Under the pieces are notes generated by a model. The model was not told the origin of the DNA. It made no database searches and saw nothing but the letters and a program-made list of their open reading frames with translations. A program made the translations under genes and the position numbers. 64,000 bases of DNA from the NCBI GenBank assembly GCA_003586115.2, contig QVOM02000116.1, forward strand, positions 38,880,128 to 38,944,127, written 5' to 3'. This document shows positions 1-10,959 of the stretch, in pieces (the stretch's first letter is position 1; the number at the start of each line of letters is the position of its first letter). Source of the stretch: Salvator merianae (taxonomy: Eukaryota > Chordata > Lepidosauria > Squamata > Teiidae).

Positions 1-974
1 CAAGAAATGACTCTGGGAGTGGACCATTTCCTGTTTTAGAAGAAACAGAGCTGCTGAATCAACAAAGAATGCAGACCAAGGCAAGTCTACATGAGTGGCA
101 GCAGAACCATGGTAGGAAGCGCTATCAGTACTCTAACTAGCACTTAGGGCAGGATGAGTGCGGGGCCTTGTGGACCCTGCAGTCTTCTGGTGCAACCACT
201 ATGCCATGAGCTTGCAGGGACATGCAGGTCTTGCACATTCATGACACATTCACGGTACTACAGTGGCACTGTGCAAACATTGCCTGAGTTAGGGTTAGGT
301 AGAACTGCATTGCAATGATTCACATCTTACCTGGATGGTTGTTCTCAATGGTATCAGTGAGGGTTGTGCTCAATTCTTGGGTTTCTGAATTACAGGATCC
401 CATAAGTGTCTGTTTGGCCTTCCACACTGTTTAACCACAGGCGGAAGAAATCAAAGAATACTGAGTGTATCAGCATAATTTTGCAGATGACAAATATTCC
501 TCCATTAAATAAGTGCCCAAACATGATGAGGACTGGATGAAGGCAGACTCTCTCCTCCTGGGTCTGTGGCTTGTGGGGCACCTCAATTTTTCATTCCAAC
601 ACTGTCAGTGGAACTCCAGGTGATTATGATGAAATGCCAGGTTCCCTATCCCAACCTGCCTGGAACCACTGATTTTACCAAATATGAGCCAATCTATACA
701 TTTTGTTATAATGTATCCTATGTTATTCAAGTTTTAATTACTGCAGATTTCACCTTCCGGGAGCAATTGCTGTGCTCCCTAAATATTTGCAAGTAAAAAA
801 ATAAAACATTTTTTTCTGCAAAGAAATGATGGAAGCTGGAGCTTTCCTGGATTTCTTTTTTCATGAGGAGGTTTGGAAATTGCTGTTTTCTCACTTCCTT
901 GTTATTTGTTGCTTTTCTAATTCACAACTTTTTAGCAGCACAGAGCCCTCAAGCATACCAAGGGATAGCTGCAA
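1..974. other. No gene or recognisable repeat
   Basis: I see nothing I can name. The open frames here are under about 80 codons and show no domain. The composition is ordinary unique vertebrate DNA. Confidence 0.5.
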
Positions 975-1385
975 CCAACGGTGATGTGCAAACTGCAGTT
1001 CGTGCAAAATGTGGCACTTTTGGTTGAGGACCCAGACAGGAAAATAAAGATAACACTGGTCCTTGCCTACCTGCCCTGCTTCCTGTATGCTTCTGGGTAC
1101 ATTTTAATCGTGTTGGTTTTGATCTTTAGAGCCCTCCATTGCTTAGGACCATGGTATCAGATGGAAGGCATTATTTTTATCATCTACCCCGGATATTACA
1201 GTCAATATCTGAGGCTATGCTCTCTGTCCCCCACTAAATGAAATTAGAAGTAGGCAAGCAGGAGTGTTTTTCTAGTGGTGGCTCCCTACTCTTGTAATCC
1301 TTTCCTCAAGGATGCTCACTTAGGATTAGATCTAGCATCCTTTACATGTCACATTAAGATCTACCTCTTTCTTCCTTTTTTCTTT
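975..1385 (+). mobile_element. Old L2-type LINE fragment (ORF2 C-terminus)
   Basis: An 86-codon frame begins with LQFVQNVALLV. It continues with ITLVLAYLPCFLYASGYILI and LIFRALHCLGPWY. This is the order of the L2 ORF2 C-terminal region: a LQLVQNAAARLL-like block, an ITPVL-LHWLPV-like block, then a FKALNGLAPxYL-like block. About 40 codons further on, other frames still suggest the final FK-KTHLF-type block, so the copy is frameshifted. The L2 reverse transcriptase normally lies upstream and is missing here (5' truncation). This is a dead relic, not a host gene. The assignment to L2 rests on motif order recognised by eye and the similarity is diverged. Confidence 0.65.
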
Positions 1386-1418
1386 TCTCTCTCTCTCTCT
1401 CTTTTTTTTTTTTTTTTT
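1386..1418. repeat. (CT)n followed by poly-T
   Basis: Alternating CT dinucleotides run straight into about 18 consecutive T. It follows the L2 fragment but is not its normal tail. Confidence 0.9.
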
Positions 1419-3143
1419 CATGCTTGATCATGTTTCTTCAGGAACTTTTATAATTCTTCAGCGGTTGTAGTCTTAATTGGATAGTTTAGATGTTTGTGTG
1501 TTATTATTAATAGTTTTTAACTCCTGATCAATAGCACATCCACTGAAATGCGGATATGGGATTTCAACTGTATTCATACGCAAGAAGCCAAATGACCCCT
1601 TTGTTAAGCTCCTGTAGCAATTGTTGAGGATACATGCAAATAAATGTGCCGTGTGTGTTATATGCACCATCTCAGGGAACACAAGACGATAATTTTGCTT
1701 TGTCTGACTTCCCTTTCCTGGCTAGCTAAGAAACTGATGTTTCAAGGAGAACTCTCTTCCTGTTCGGTATATAAAACAGTTGCACCCCTTTGCTTTCTTC
1801 CTGTCCTGAAGAGGATCTGTGCCATGACTTCAGCATTAATGCATTCTCCCAAGGGAGAAAAATTTCCTCATTATTGAAATGTAGGCCTCTAACAGCTTCT
1901 GTCCCAGTGTTGCCAATCTGGAGTTTATCTAGGCAGTAAATGGTCTAAGCCTTCCAGTGAAATTAGACCCTGCATTCTAAATTAAGTTGGCCAGATGTCT
2001 TCAGTTTAGCCAGACAGGCCATGGTGTTTGCAGGAAAATCATCAAGACTGTGAACCATCCCTGATTCGCCGGTTTTGCTCCACACAGATGGCCCCACTTT
2101 GAAATCCAGTCCTTCCCCATCTCCACCCCATGAAAGATGCAGCTCAGCAAAAGCTGCTGCCAGTCAGTTTAAAAGACAAAACATCTTCCAAGCTGTGTTT
2201 GTAGCTGCAGAAGAAAGAAAGGAAGGAAGAAAAGCCCTCCTTTGGCGGGCCCCTCTGGGTAACAATGGAAATCCCTTTGGGGATCTCACAGGGAAACCTC
2301 TGACAAAGAGATACATGACTCCCACCTCCAGCTGCTGCTTCAGTGCAAAACAAGTGGAGTGAAGATTTCACTACTTTCATCTAAATCCTTGTAGACAATG
2401 TGAGTGCAACGGGGTATTTTTCACCCTTTTGTTCAACATTCTCTGCTCCTGAACAAGCATAACATCTTCAGATGGGGGACTCAGCAGCCCATCACACAGG
2501 CAACAAATGCCCAAAGACTCTCTGTACGAAGTTTTGCTACACACTCCTCCACACCATTAAATGAGACTCGGCTTTCTCCTCAAAGATTTCAAAGAACCAC
2601 GACAGAAGCATCTTCCTTATTTCACCCAATACTCTCTGCTGTTTTGCAAGTCAGGGTAAGCGCTTTGAAATCCAACAAACCCTGTTTGATCCTCAGTGCA
2701 AAAGAAATATCATAGTGGAAAGGAATATTACTTCAATTATACTGTCTTTTATTTTTAAATGCTGGGTCTTGTTTTATTTGCTGGATTTCAGAATCAGGCA
2801 TCCCCTCCCTTCACCCTTTAAACCACTCTGAAAAGTCTCCTAATACAAAACACAACAGTTGGTGTGAGATTAGCCACCAGGAAAACAATCCCTTGGGGAC
2901 TTGGGGCAAGTTTTCCTGTTGGTCTATTTTGGCCACGATCACACGACCACTGGAGAGCAGGAATGCCCTTCTCCTACAGCGACAGGCCTGGGGAGTGGCT
3001 GTATTTGCAAATTGTACTGTCTGCCACTTTATGGCTATGCTGTGTCATCTATGGCCAGCAAGACAACCATATATCATGCTGAGCAGGTAGCACTGCCGAG
3101 GAGTTCCAAGAATGCAAAATCCCACACTCTCACCTCTTCCTGG
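1419..3143. other. No gene; unannotated
   Basis: There are short frames on both strands (up to about 130 codons at 2901-3299, running into the CR1 tail) with no recognisable domain. I see no clear repeat before 3144. Confidence 0.45.
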
Positions 3144-3362
3144 CTACTAGAATGGATGCCTAGGTACTGCCTCCAGGTTGGAAAGACAGGCAGGATGTCT
3201 GTAAAAATATTTGCGGGGAGTCAAGAGCAGGTGAAGGTTTTGCCTTTTATTCTGCTTGAGAATGCCCAAAAGCAAATGGTGGGCCACTGTGTGAGATAGG
3301 ATGCTGGACTAGATGGACCGTGGCCTGATCCAGCAAGGCTCCTCTTATATTCGTATGTTCCT
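3144..3362 (+). mobile_element. CR1/L3-type LINE 3' untranslated tail
   Basis: This matches the tail seen in at least four other places in the window (reverse strand at 8220, 22778 and 23750; forward at 39815). Shared blocks in order are: a TGGATGCCTAGGTRCYGCCTCCA block, a GAGCAGGTGAAGGTTTTGCC block, a GCCCAAAAGCAAATGGTGGG block, and the end block GGCCTGATCCAGCAAGGCTC followed by CTCTTAT and TTCGTATG. In the copy at 8220-9396 the same tail adjoins a CR1-type ORF2 C-terminus, which supports the LINE assignment. Only the tail survives, as expected from 5' truncation during target-primed reverse transcription. Confidence 0.8.
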
Positions 3363-3570
3363 CTGTCTCCACGATGGTGACTAGAATAAGTGTGCATGTG
3401 ACCCACTGGCCCCACATGTATATTCCTGTCACTACGAGAAGGTTGTGCCTCCAAGTTGTTTTCCAAACTAAGGGAGTTGGAGACAGGATTTAAAGTCCAG
3501 CTAGCATAATTAAGTGACTTAATTTCCTTACGATGCTTATCTAGGATATCACCTTCTTCCCCACTTCTTT

Positions 3571-3700
3571 GTAAGAACATGAGGAGATCCTTGCTGGAGC
3601 AAAATGAGCTTCCATTAGTTCATTGTCCTGTTTCAAATGGCTGTGAGCCAGATGCATTTGAAACAAGTCCAGAAAAATTGCTTTGAGAGAGACAAGAGGT
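3571..3700 (-). mobile_element. Degenerate CR1/L3-type tail
   Basis: The blocks GTAAGAACATGAGGAG, CCTTGCTGGA, TCCTGTTTC and CAGATGC follow the order of the reverse-complemented tail seen at 23750, with heavy divergence. It is probably an older copy. A chance resemblance is possible. Confidence 0.4.
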
Positions 3701-6378
3701 GTCAGAAACCATTATTGGGGGAGCAACAATTTAATCAATGCTGTATTGGATCTAAATATATTCAAACTAAAAGCTCCTAACCTATCCTTGATGTAATTAG
3801 ATTTTAAGGTCCACTACCAACATACTTTCTACAGATGTGTAAGTGTTGGGATTTCTCTTTCCAGAATTCAAGTAAAACTCCATCGCATATTCTACTCTTC
3901 CCCTAGTTCTCCATCAATGTGCCTTAACTAAAGAGCCAATTGTGGATGAAGGAACATCATTTATCTCCATCGGTAATGATTAATACACAGGTTCTGGAGA
4001 TTCTGCATTCAGTGTGGTGTCATGGCTCAGAGCCATCAAAAGCTGCATCCACACAGTCATCTGAGATGTTCAGCCAGGGCATGGAATAGACAAACTATTC
4101 TATCAGCATTTGGCCTCCCACCCTTCCAAAATGACCAGGAAGCTAGGAGAAACAACTCCAGTGACTCTTTTTCTCCAGACAATTGTCATGGGCCTCCATG
4201 CAGCCACACACTGTCATCCCAACAACGAATTCTACTGCACTGATGCAATGGAGAGTGGTTTGAGCAACGGATGCTGCAACCAATCATGTCAGAGAGCAGG
4301 AGGCAGCTGGTGCCATGATTGGTTATAGGGTGGCAATACCAGTGTGGAAAACCCAGGCCATCCCACAAACACAACTCACCATGGACCTGGGATCCAAGAC
4401 CATCTCTGTGGACACCCCTTCCCTAGACAATAAGGACTTGGCACTCAGATCCTCCAGAGGGTGAAAATATGTTTGAATGAAGACAAACACTCAAGTCTGA
4501 TCAGTGTGTTTTGAAATCCAAACGTCGTGTCAGTTCCAGGGACTCTCCAACTTTTGAATACATTCAAGGGTCAACTGAGCTATTAAGACCAAAGGTTTAC
4601 AGTGGCCTGGGACAGTTACCAGTACCACAGTTGCTTCAGGGCAGTCATAGAAAACAGTTTTAGAGATGCCAGTCAGAATGGGGATTGGAGACAAAAAGGT
4701 TGCTCCATGAGAAAAAAAGCTTCAAGGTATGACCAGTCATCTGAGCCCCGAAAAGGTGCTAGAAGGAACAGCTAGAAATTTGATATTAGGTTAGAATATT
4801 AAGAGGTCTTTATGTTTATCCATGGTGAGCAATGCTGTAGCTTCTTTGAGGGGCTTTTCCTTCCATCCATCTCCAGCCTACACCATCATAATTACCTCTG
4901 TCAATTTCTCAGTCTTGTAACCCATGAGAGCCATCTTCTGCCAATGAAACGTGTCAGGAGTGAAACATTACAATCTATCTATTGCATACAGTGCCCATGG
5001 CTATAGCTGCCAACATATGGGAATTTTAACTGATAGTTTTCCTGAAACCTGATAAGTAACTGAGAGCTTTCTTGCAACCTGGAAAAGCAACACTGTAATT
5101 CAACTGGATCAGATCTGTAATGTTTCAAGTCAAGCCGCATTGGACCGTTCCTAAAAGATCTCATAATGTGCATTAGTTTGTTCATTGCAGAAAATTCTAC
5201 TAGGATCAGCTAACGGGATACCATTTTGGCATCTCAGCTTGGATTGCACTTAACCACACTTAATCAGGAGTCACACCATGGGGGTTCCTGCTGCTTCAGA
5301 GCTGGAGCACTTGCAAGCAAGTGCTGCAGCCCTTAGAGTGAGAAGTGTGCTGATTGCTCTCCACCTGCAGAAATGCCAAAACCTTCAATGTCTCTCACTA
5401 GGAGTGTTTTGGGAGGCACAGGAAATGTACTGGAAGTGTGCCATCTTATGTGCCTCACAAAACAGGGCTGTAATACTTGGCCCTTTTGAAGCACTCCAAG
5501 TAAATCTGTGCAGAGTGTCAGAGCGGCAGGACAGCAAAGCAGGAAAAAAATGCTGTGAGGCTACAATCAGACATACCTTATCAAGGTTGCTCAATTTAGT
5601 AAAGTTATCCTTGGCTGCATTTGGCTAATAAACATCCTTCCACACCTAGCAATGAAAAGGAAGTCAGCATGGCTTTCCTGACCAGCCACCAACAGCCTCC
5701 CCTGGCATTCTTCTCCCAGCCACCATTTCTAGGCTATGATTGGCTGTTCATATAACCAATCCTGCCCTTGGAATTAGCTGTGCTAATCATCCCCATCCTT
5801 TGCCCTGAAAAAAGATGACACACCTGCCTGCCCAGCTGTCCTCTCACCTGAGTGCCCTGCAAATGAAGGCAAAACAGTCAGGGGCGGGGCTAGTGACTCT
5901 ACACAACCTCTGCTGCATACTGCACTTCCTCAGGCCAACAACAATAGGACCTTGCAGAGGATGTAGGGGAGAGGGAGAGAAAGTGGCTGTCAATTGCCCC
6001 CCCTATCTGTTTATTTTGTTCTTCATTTCAGGTAGCAAAAGAAATAACTAGAAATAACTCTCCTTGCCCCATGTCTTCAGCTAGTCCAGTGCTTGTTTTC
6101 CCACCCCCAATGCCCCCCCTTTGCTTCTGCTTCAGACTCCCTCCCTTCAAGTGGGCTGGGTAGAGGTGGTTTCTCATCTTGCGGCTAGTTCTTCCTTGAG
6201 ATGGGGAAGGGAGATGGGCAAGGAAATATTTTATGTTCTCAGTGAAAATGAATGCCCTTAGACTGTGACAAGTTGTTACATTATTTCTCCCACTCTAATG
6301 TCCCTGTCTATGCTCCTACTTCACTGACTCCCATCTCACAGCAGATATCCTATTGGCTGTTGCAAAAGGTGACGCCCC
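3701..6378. other. No gene; weak inverted repeat only
   Basis: I see no gene. A 10-bp inverted repeat (4279-4288 with 4314-4323) flanks a 25-bp loop and may mark a worn MITE. Several ATTGG/CCAAT motifs lie near 5735-5760, without other promoter evidence. The frame at 5278-5628 has no recognisable domain. Confidence 0.4.
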
Positions 6379-6381
6379 TAA

Positions 6382-7024
6382 GGGCCCATCCACACCTAAG
6401 TTTTAATTCTTCTTCAGTTCACTTTCAGGGCCTGTTCACACTTTTCATCACGCTCTCTAGTGAAATCCGTCCATATTGTGTGGAGGCCCTAGTGATGAGG
6501 TGCAGGCTACAGCCACTCCCAATTGCTACCAGCTGTAGAGCACAAAATTGTGCTCCACAGCTGTACTGGGAGCAGCTGGACTGCTCCCGGTACACAGCAT
6601 TCACACCTACGTCCAGGGCTGAGTGCTGCGTGTCATGTCTGTGGCTGTGGTCGCGTGGCACAACATGTCCCTGGTCGCCATGGCAGTGGCCAAATGTTTC
6701 TCCAGCAGCTGTTATTGCAGGCATCCAGCATTTGCAGTGGATGCTCGTTTTCGGGATGTTCCAGCTCTCACAGTGCAGATGGCCACCGCACTGCAAGGAC
6801 TGTTGCATCTTAAAATGTTTGATTGCAAACATTCCAAGATGAAAAGTGTGAAAAGCTCCTCAGATTGAAAGAACACATCAGCAAAGTGACTAATTGTTTA
6901 CTTTCCACATTTTCTAACCCATAGGGGAATTTTCTGAGTTAGATAATGCTGAAAGAAAACATCTTATTACTTCACTGATGTGTTCAGTCAGAAGCTGAAT
7001 TAGAACTTAAGTGTGATTGGGCCC
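6382..7024. mobile_element. Harbinger-like non-autonomous DNA transposon
   Basis: The left end at 6382 reads GGGCCCATCCACACCTAAGT, and the reverse complement of the right end at 7024 reads GGGCCCAATCACACTTAAGT. The match continues with TTTAATTC against TCTAATTC, so the terminal inverted repeats run about 28 bp with one or two indels. TAA lies directly outside both ends (6379-6381 and 7025-7027). A 3-bp T-A-rich target duplication and a GGGCC start fit the PIF/Harbinger superfamily. That class call is inference, since no transposase is encoded. A second TIR element (6427-6859) occupies most of the interior. Confidence 0.7.
6427..6859. mobile_element. MITE family A, nested in 6382-7024
   Basis: The left end GGCCTGTTCACACTTTTCATC pairs with the right-end reverse complement, which holds TTCACACTTTTCATCTTGG. 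The inside shares, in inverted order, many blocks with 19793-20251: CTGGAACATCCC, GCCATGGCA near the centre, CTGCTCC-GGTACA, and the TAGTGATGAG/GTGGAGGCCC block. It has no coding capacity. It sits inside the TIRs of the outer element, so it may be a later insertion. Alternatively the outer TIRs and this core are one composite family. Confidence 0.65.
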
Positions 7025-7027
7025 TAA

Positions 7028-8070
7028 GAACAGGGAAACCCCTCTTCTCCCTCCCTCGGCATTGACAATCCCACCCTGCAGTTGAGGTTACCTTTTTGCA
7101 GCTCGAAGACCAGAGTAACTCAAATGCGTACGATCGCCGCCTGCCAGGAGGTCAGGCAAAAGGTGACCTTTTTACAGTGTCTGATTGCATCCTGGGACAC
7201 TTTGTTCCACTCTGCCATTAAAGTAGTACTACAAGCACTGATGGTGTGCTGTTTGCCATGCAGATTCTGCCTTAGATGTGTTTTGAGTCAAGGAAGATTC
7301 TGTGCCATCAAAGGAGAAGCACCAATCGCCATTCTATTATACCCTGTTAGATCCTGAAGTTTTGCATTACTGCAACTGACCTTAAGCCTGTGGGCAACTG
7401 TTTTAATCTGCGTAGCCTCTGGAACCACCTTGTCCTCACTCAAGTGGCTCTTCACATCTTCATGGCTAGCAGGAGCTGAACCTAGGATTTTCTTCACACA
7501 AAGCAAAATACCTCTCCTTGTTCGGATAGGGGTTTATTCCTCCTAGGACGAGAAATTGCTGCAGAAAAGGAGAATGCAAGTACCAGGGTAAAACTTCCTG
7601 GAAAGCTTTCCTATTCTCCTACCCTCTCCAGTACACACACACATTTCTTGGAGGTTTCTTCCCCTCCCTTTTTCGTGCAGAGATCAGCGAGTTGCATCTC
7701 CCAAAAAGGCCAGCTGAGCAGCACAAAGTTATTAGTCACCCAGGTATTTACAGTCTTTTTCCTATTTCCTTTCTCCCATGGCCTTTGTGGTCAGCAGAAC
7801 AGAATTCCTGGGAACTCCCACCTAAACACAAGTTTCCTGTTTATGCTCTCACAGTGCTTTTATGTTTTTGCTGTTGAAAACCAACACACCAGTGTTGCCA
7901 TAGAACGGAGCAGACAGGGATCGCAGGTGAGCGAGAGCACTACAGCCAGCCTCACACAGTATTTATCTTTGGTCCAGTTTGAGAAAATGTGGAGGAATAA
8001 GGGAGACAATTAAGAGCAACGTGTTACTTTCTCCCTGTTAAGTTCTATGATATCATGGTGGTGTTGTGCT
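7028..8070. other. No gene; unannotated
   Basis: Frames up to 121 codons (7648-8013) show no recognisable domain or repeat. I see nothing I can name. Confidence 0.45.
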
Positions 8071-8072
8071 GT

Positions 8073-8075
<3 letters not shown>

Positions 8076-8106
<31 letters not shown>
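8076..8106. repeat. (AC)n microsatellite
   Basis: About 15 uninterrupted AC units. The length suggests it is likely polymorphic. Confidence 0.95.
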
Positions 8107-8108
<2 letters not shown>

Positions 8109-8219
8109 GCTTTGATCTCCTTTCTGGTCCCAGAGAAATGCCCAACAGTTGCCAGTACCTTTGTGTTTGGGTTTAGGTCATATTTTTAAAAGTTGCATAG
8201 CCTGGTCCTCAGGATGGCA

Positions 8220-9396
8220 TAAGAACATCGAATAGAAGAGGAACCCTGCTGGATTGGGTCACAGCCCATCTAGTCCAGCATCCTGTTTCACACAGTGGTC
8301 CAACAATTGCTTCTGGACATTCTAAAGCAGAATATAAAGGCAAAATCTTCACCTGCTCTCTACTCCCTACAAATGGCCTGTCTCTCCGCCCTGGAGGCTG
8401 TACCTAGGCATCTATTCTATTAGCTGTTGTTACGCCTGACCTTCATGAATTTGTCTAACCCTTTCTTACTAGGGATGTGCACGAAGGCACTTTTCCCTTT
8501 TCGCTTCGCAGGACTGCGAAGCTCCTAGGCTTCGTTTTCGTGCGAAAAAACACGCACGAAAATGAAGCCCTTCGTTTTCGCGGCGAAAATCTTCGCCGCG
8601 AACGGAAGCAGATAAATCAAGGCGAAGGGAAGAGCTTTGCCTTAATTTCTCTGCTTCGGATTGCGCTCGCCTCTCTCTCATTCCCCCCCCCCAGTCTGTC
8701 AGTGTAATGACAGACTGGGGGGGGGGATGAGAGAGAGGCGAGCGCCATCGGAAGCAGAGAAATCAAGGCAAAGGTCTTCCGTTCGCCTTGATTGCTCTGT
8801 TTCCAATGGCTGCTGGCTGCCTCATTCACCCTAGGCTGTCAGCGCTCGCGCTGACAGCCTAGGGGGGGTGAGTCAGTGAGGGGAAGAAAAGGAAAATCAA
8901 CGGGAAGGGAATCCCTCCCTTCCGTTGAATTTTCTGCACTTCCACTCGCTGCTGGCTGGCTGATTCACCCTAGGCTGTCAGCGCCAGCGCTGACAGCCTA
9001 GAGAGGTGAGACTTTGGCAAATTGCGAAGGTCCCGAAATACTTCGAAAAATTGAGGGACCTTCGCAATTCGCATTCGTGATTTCTGGTGCCCTTCGCATT
9101 CGATGCGAAGGGCACGGAATCACGAAATTCGATCGAAAATCGAATGCCACGAAGCTTCGTGCACACCCCTATTTCTTACAGGTATCCAGGCTGATTGCTG
9201 TCACTATCTCTTCTGGCAGTAAATTCCATAGACCAATGATCCTCTGGGTGAAAAAATACTTCCCGTCGTCGGCCCTAACTCTCCTGCCCATCAGCTTCAT
9301 AGAGTGCCCCCTAGTCCTAGTGTTCTGAGATAGAGAAAAGAATTTTTCTCTGTTCACCTTTTCCATACTGTGCATGATTTTTTATATGTCAAGATG
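8220..9396 (-). mobile_element. CR1/L3-type LINE copy interrupted by a hAT element
   Basis: Read on the minus strand, the right part (about 9180-9375) encodes a CR1-type ORF2 C-terminus. It contains NTRTRGHSMKLMGRRVR, then KYFFTQRIIGLWNLLPEEIV, the arrangement usual in CR1 reverse transcriptase proteins (RTRGHS-KL then KYFFSQRV-WNSLPEEVV). The left part (8220-8461) is the 3' tail ending in the GATCCAGCAGGG-type block. The two halves join in register once 8470-9171 is removed. The rest of the LINE (endonuclease and main RT domains) is missing. It is non-functional. Confidence 0.85.
8470..9171. mobile_element. hAT-like non-autonomous element with 8-bp TSD
   Basis: The left end is TAGGGATGTGCACGAAG and the reverse complement of the right end is TAGGGGTGTGCACGAAG, so the 17-bp TIRs have one mismatch. 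The octamer TTTCTTAC occurs at 8462-8469 and again at 9172-9179, an exact 8-bp target-site duplication. An 8-bp duplication with a TAGGG start fits the hAT superfamily. No transposase frame is present. The interior is a chain of hairpins, including palindromes at 8829-8864 and 8970-9001 built on CTGTCAGCGC. It is GC- and CpG-richer than its surroundings. It splits an older CR1-type LINE. Its right-end sequence recurs without mismatch over 54 bp at 46823. Confidence 0.9.
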
Positions 9397-9798
9397 CACT
9401 TTGTATATTACAAAATGTCCTGGTAAAGGCAATCTGAATTCTGTGCAAGTCAAGTCTGCCCTAAATAAGGACACTGGATTGCTTAGTTGAGGCTCTGCCT
9501 CCACATGGCATTCAAAGCACAAGGAAGGGGCATTGAAATCTGCCCATGGACACAGCACCCCATGCTGAATGGGTGTGAGGGCGCATGGAGGGGCTTCAAT
9601 CCCCCTTGAAGCTACATACAGTGCAGTGTGTAAGAAGCTGCCTCTCATATACTTAGCCACAGCAAAATGCATTGTTTGTATGCAGGCCTGCTGTGCGTGC
9701 ACATGGACCACAAGGAGGCCTTCTGAGCACAAGGGTGACAGGCCCAGGGTCAGCAGTGGAGCCAAATATAGGATAATCATTAATAATGACAATGATGC

Positions 9799-9847
<49 letters not shown>
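9799..9847. repeat. (ATT)n microsatellite
   Basis: About 16 perfect trinucleotide units. A nearby TAATAATGA stretch just upstream may be a decayed extension. Confidence 0.95.
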
Positions 9848-10181
9848 GAAATTAAAATCGATCTTTTCCTCTTCCTTAAAAAATCAAAAGTGACTTATAT
9901 ATTTAGGGAGGGGAAAAAAAAACCATGCCAATCCCTTCAGATTTATACTTCTTCAAATATAAGTTTTCATATAGCTGAAACGTCCCCTTCCAAACGCAAG
10001 AAGGTAGAGGAAGAAAAAGCTAAATGAGGTAGAAAAAATTAAAGAAAGGGGCTTTGCAACCTAAGAGACAAAACGCCCAAAGCAGTCCGCTGGGAACTTA
10101 ACATCGCTATCGGATGCTCTTAGAAGATAGTGTGGCTGGTTGGAATTCAACACTGCAATGAATGGCTGTAGTTTGTTTTCT

Positions 10182-10201
10182 CCCCCCCCCCCCCCGCCCC
10201 C
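10182..10201. repeat. Poly-C tract
   Basis: Fourteen C, one G, then five C. Its length may be unreliable in sequencing. Confidence 0.9.
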
Positions 10202-10634
10202 ATTACAACTGGCTAGAAATATATCACCGTGGCCCATGCAAACTGCAAAAATTCTTCTTTTCTGTCAGCTTCATGTGGAATTCTCATGTGGGACCCCTGC
10301 ACCATGCTTTAGTCTACCCAAAATGGACATTTATATCTTCTGAATTTAATCGTTTCAAACCAGCTGTGGCTGTCAAAATAGCTGCTGTGATATCAATCAG
10401 TTCCCTCTTGAACAACAGCATTGCAAATGCCACTAATATAAATACATGTAGGCACTGTTTACCCCTTTTCTTTTAAATCTCTGAGCCAATGGACAGGGTT
10501 GCCTTTCTTCTTTGCCAGAAAAAGGAAACGAATTGGAAGGGAAGCGGTGCTTACTTTGATGATCAGTGTGTTTAAAGTCTTCAGTTCTTGCCATTTGAAG
10601 ATTTACTTAGAAAATTCAGTTCGACAAGCAAAGT

Positions 10635-10800
10635 CCCCTTCTGCACTGGGCCTTATTCTGGATTATATTCTGAAATACAAGTCATAGAATCATAGAGTTG
10701 GAAGGGACCTCCAGGGTCACCGAGTCCAACCCCCTGCTCAATGCCATCCACATGCTAGTGCAAACTATGGCAGAAATATTTATCTGCCATGCCATATCTC
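10635..10800. mobile_element. MITE family B fragment, split by a CR1 tail
   Basis: The left part (CTGCACTGGGCCTTATTCTG, GATTATATTCTGA) matches the family B end at 25745. The right part (CCATCCACATGCTAGTGCA, then ACTATGGCAGA) matches the centre of the same family (25799 onward). Between them lies a CR1 3' fragment (10682-10743). The far right end has decayed. Confidence 0.65.
10682..10743 (-). mobile_element. CR1 LINE 3' end, very short
   Basis: It carries the blocks TCATAGAATCATAGAGTTGG, AAGGGACCTCCAGGGTCA and GTCCAACCCCCTGCTCAATG. This is the reverse complement of the canonical CR1 3' end, as also seen forward at 36086-36213. Only about 60 bp was inserted, an extreme 5' truncation. Confidence 0.85.
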
Positions 10801-10959
10801 AGCATTTCACTTTCAGTCTTTTTTCAACTTCTCTCGCTCACAGCATTCTGCCCCTGCTTTGACTCACCACTTCCATTGCAAGATTTCCCCCACATAGGCC
10901 TTTATCCCAGCCCCCCTCATTTTTCGCATATCAAAAAAATGAACATAAGGATTTGGGGT

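Larger units (their letters stand above)
9397..10634. other. No gene; microsatellites only
   Basis: Apart from the (TAT)n tract and the poly-C tract listed separately I see no feature. The 152-codon frame at 9569-10027 is created by reading through the (ATT)n tract (a run of isoleucines) and is not a gene. Confidence 0.5.

Noticed and set aside
6252..6842. 196-codon open frame, longest in the window
   Set aside because: It lies within the nested TIR elements, overlaps frames on both strands, and has no recognisable motif. It is a chance frame in G/C-richer MITE DNA.
9169..9375. Protein-like minus-strand frame as a possible host gene
   Set aside because: It matches the CR1-type ORF2 C-terminus and adjoins the CR1 tail once the hAT insertion is removed.
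9569..10027. 152-codon open frame
   Set aside because: It is made by reading through the (ATT)n microsatellite (an isoleucine run). There is no domain and no support.
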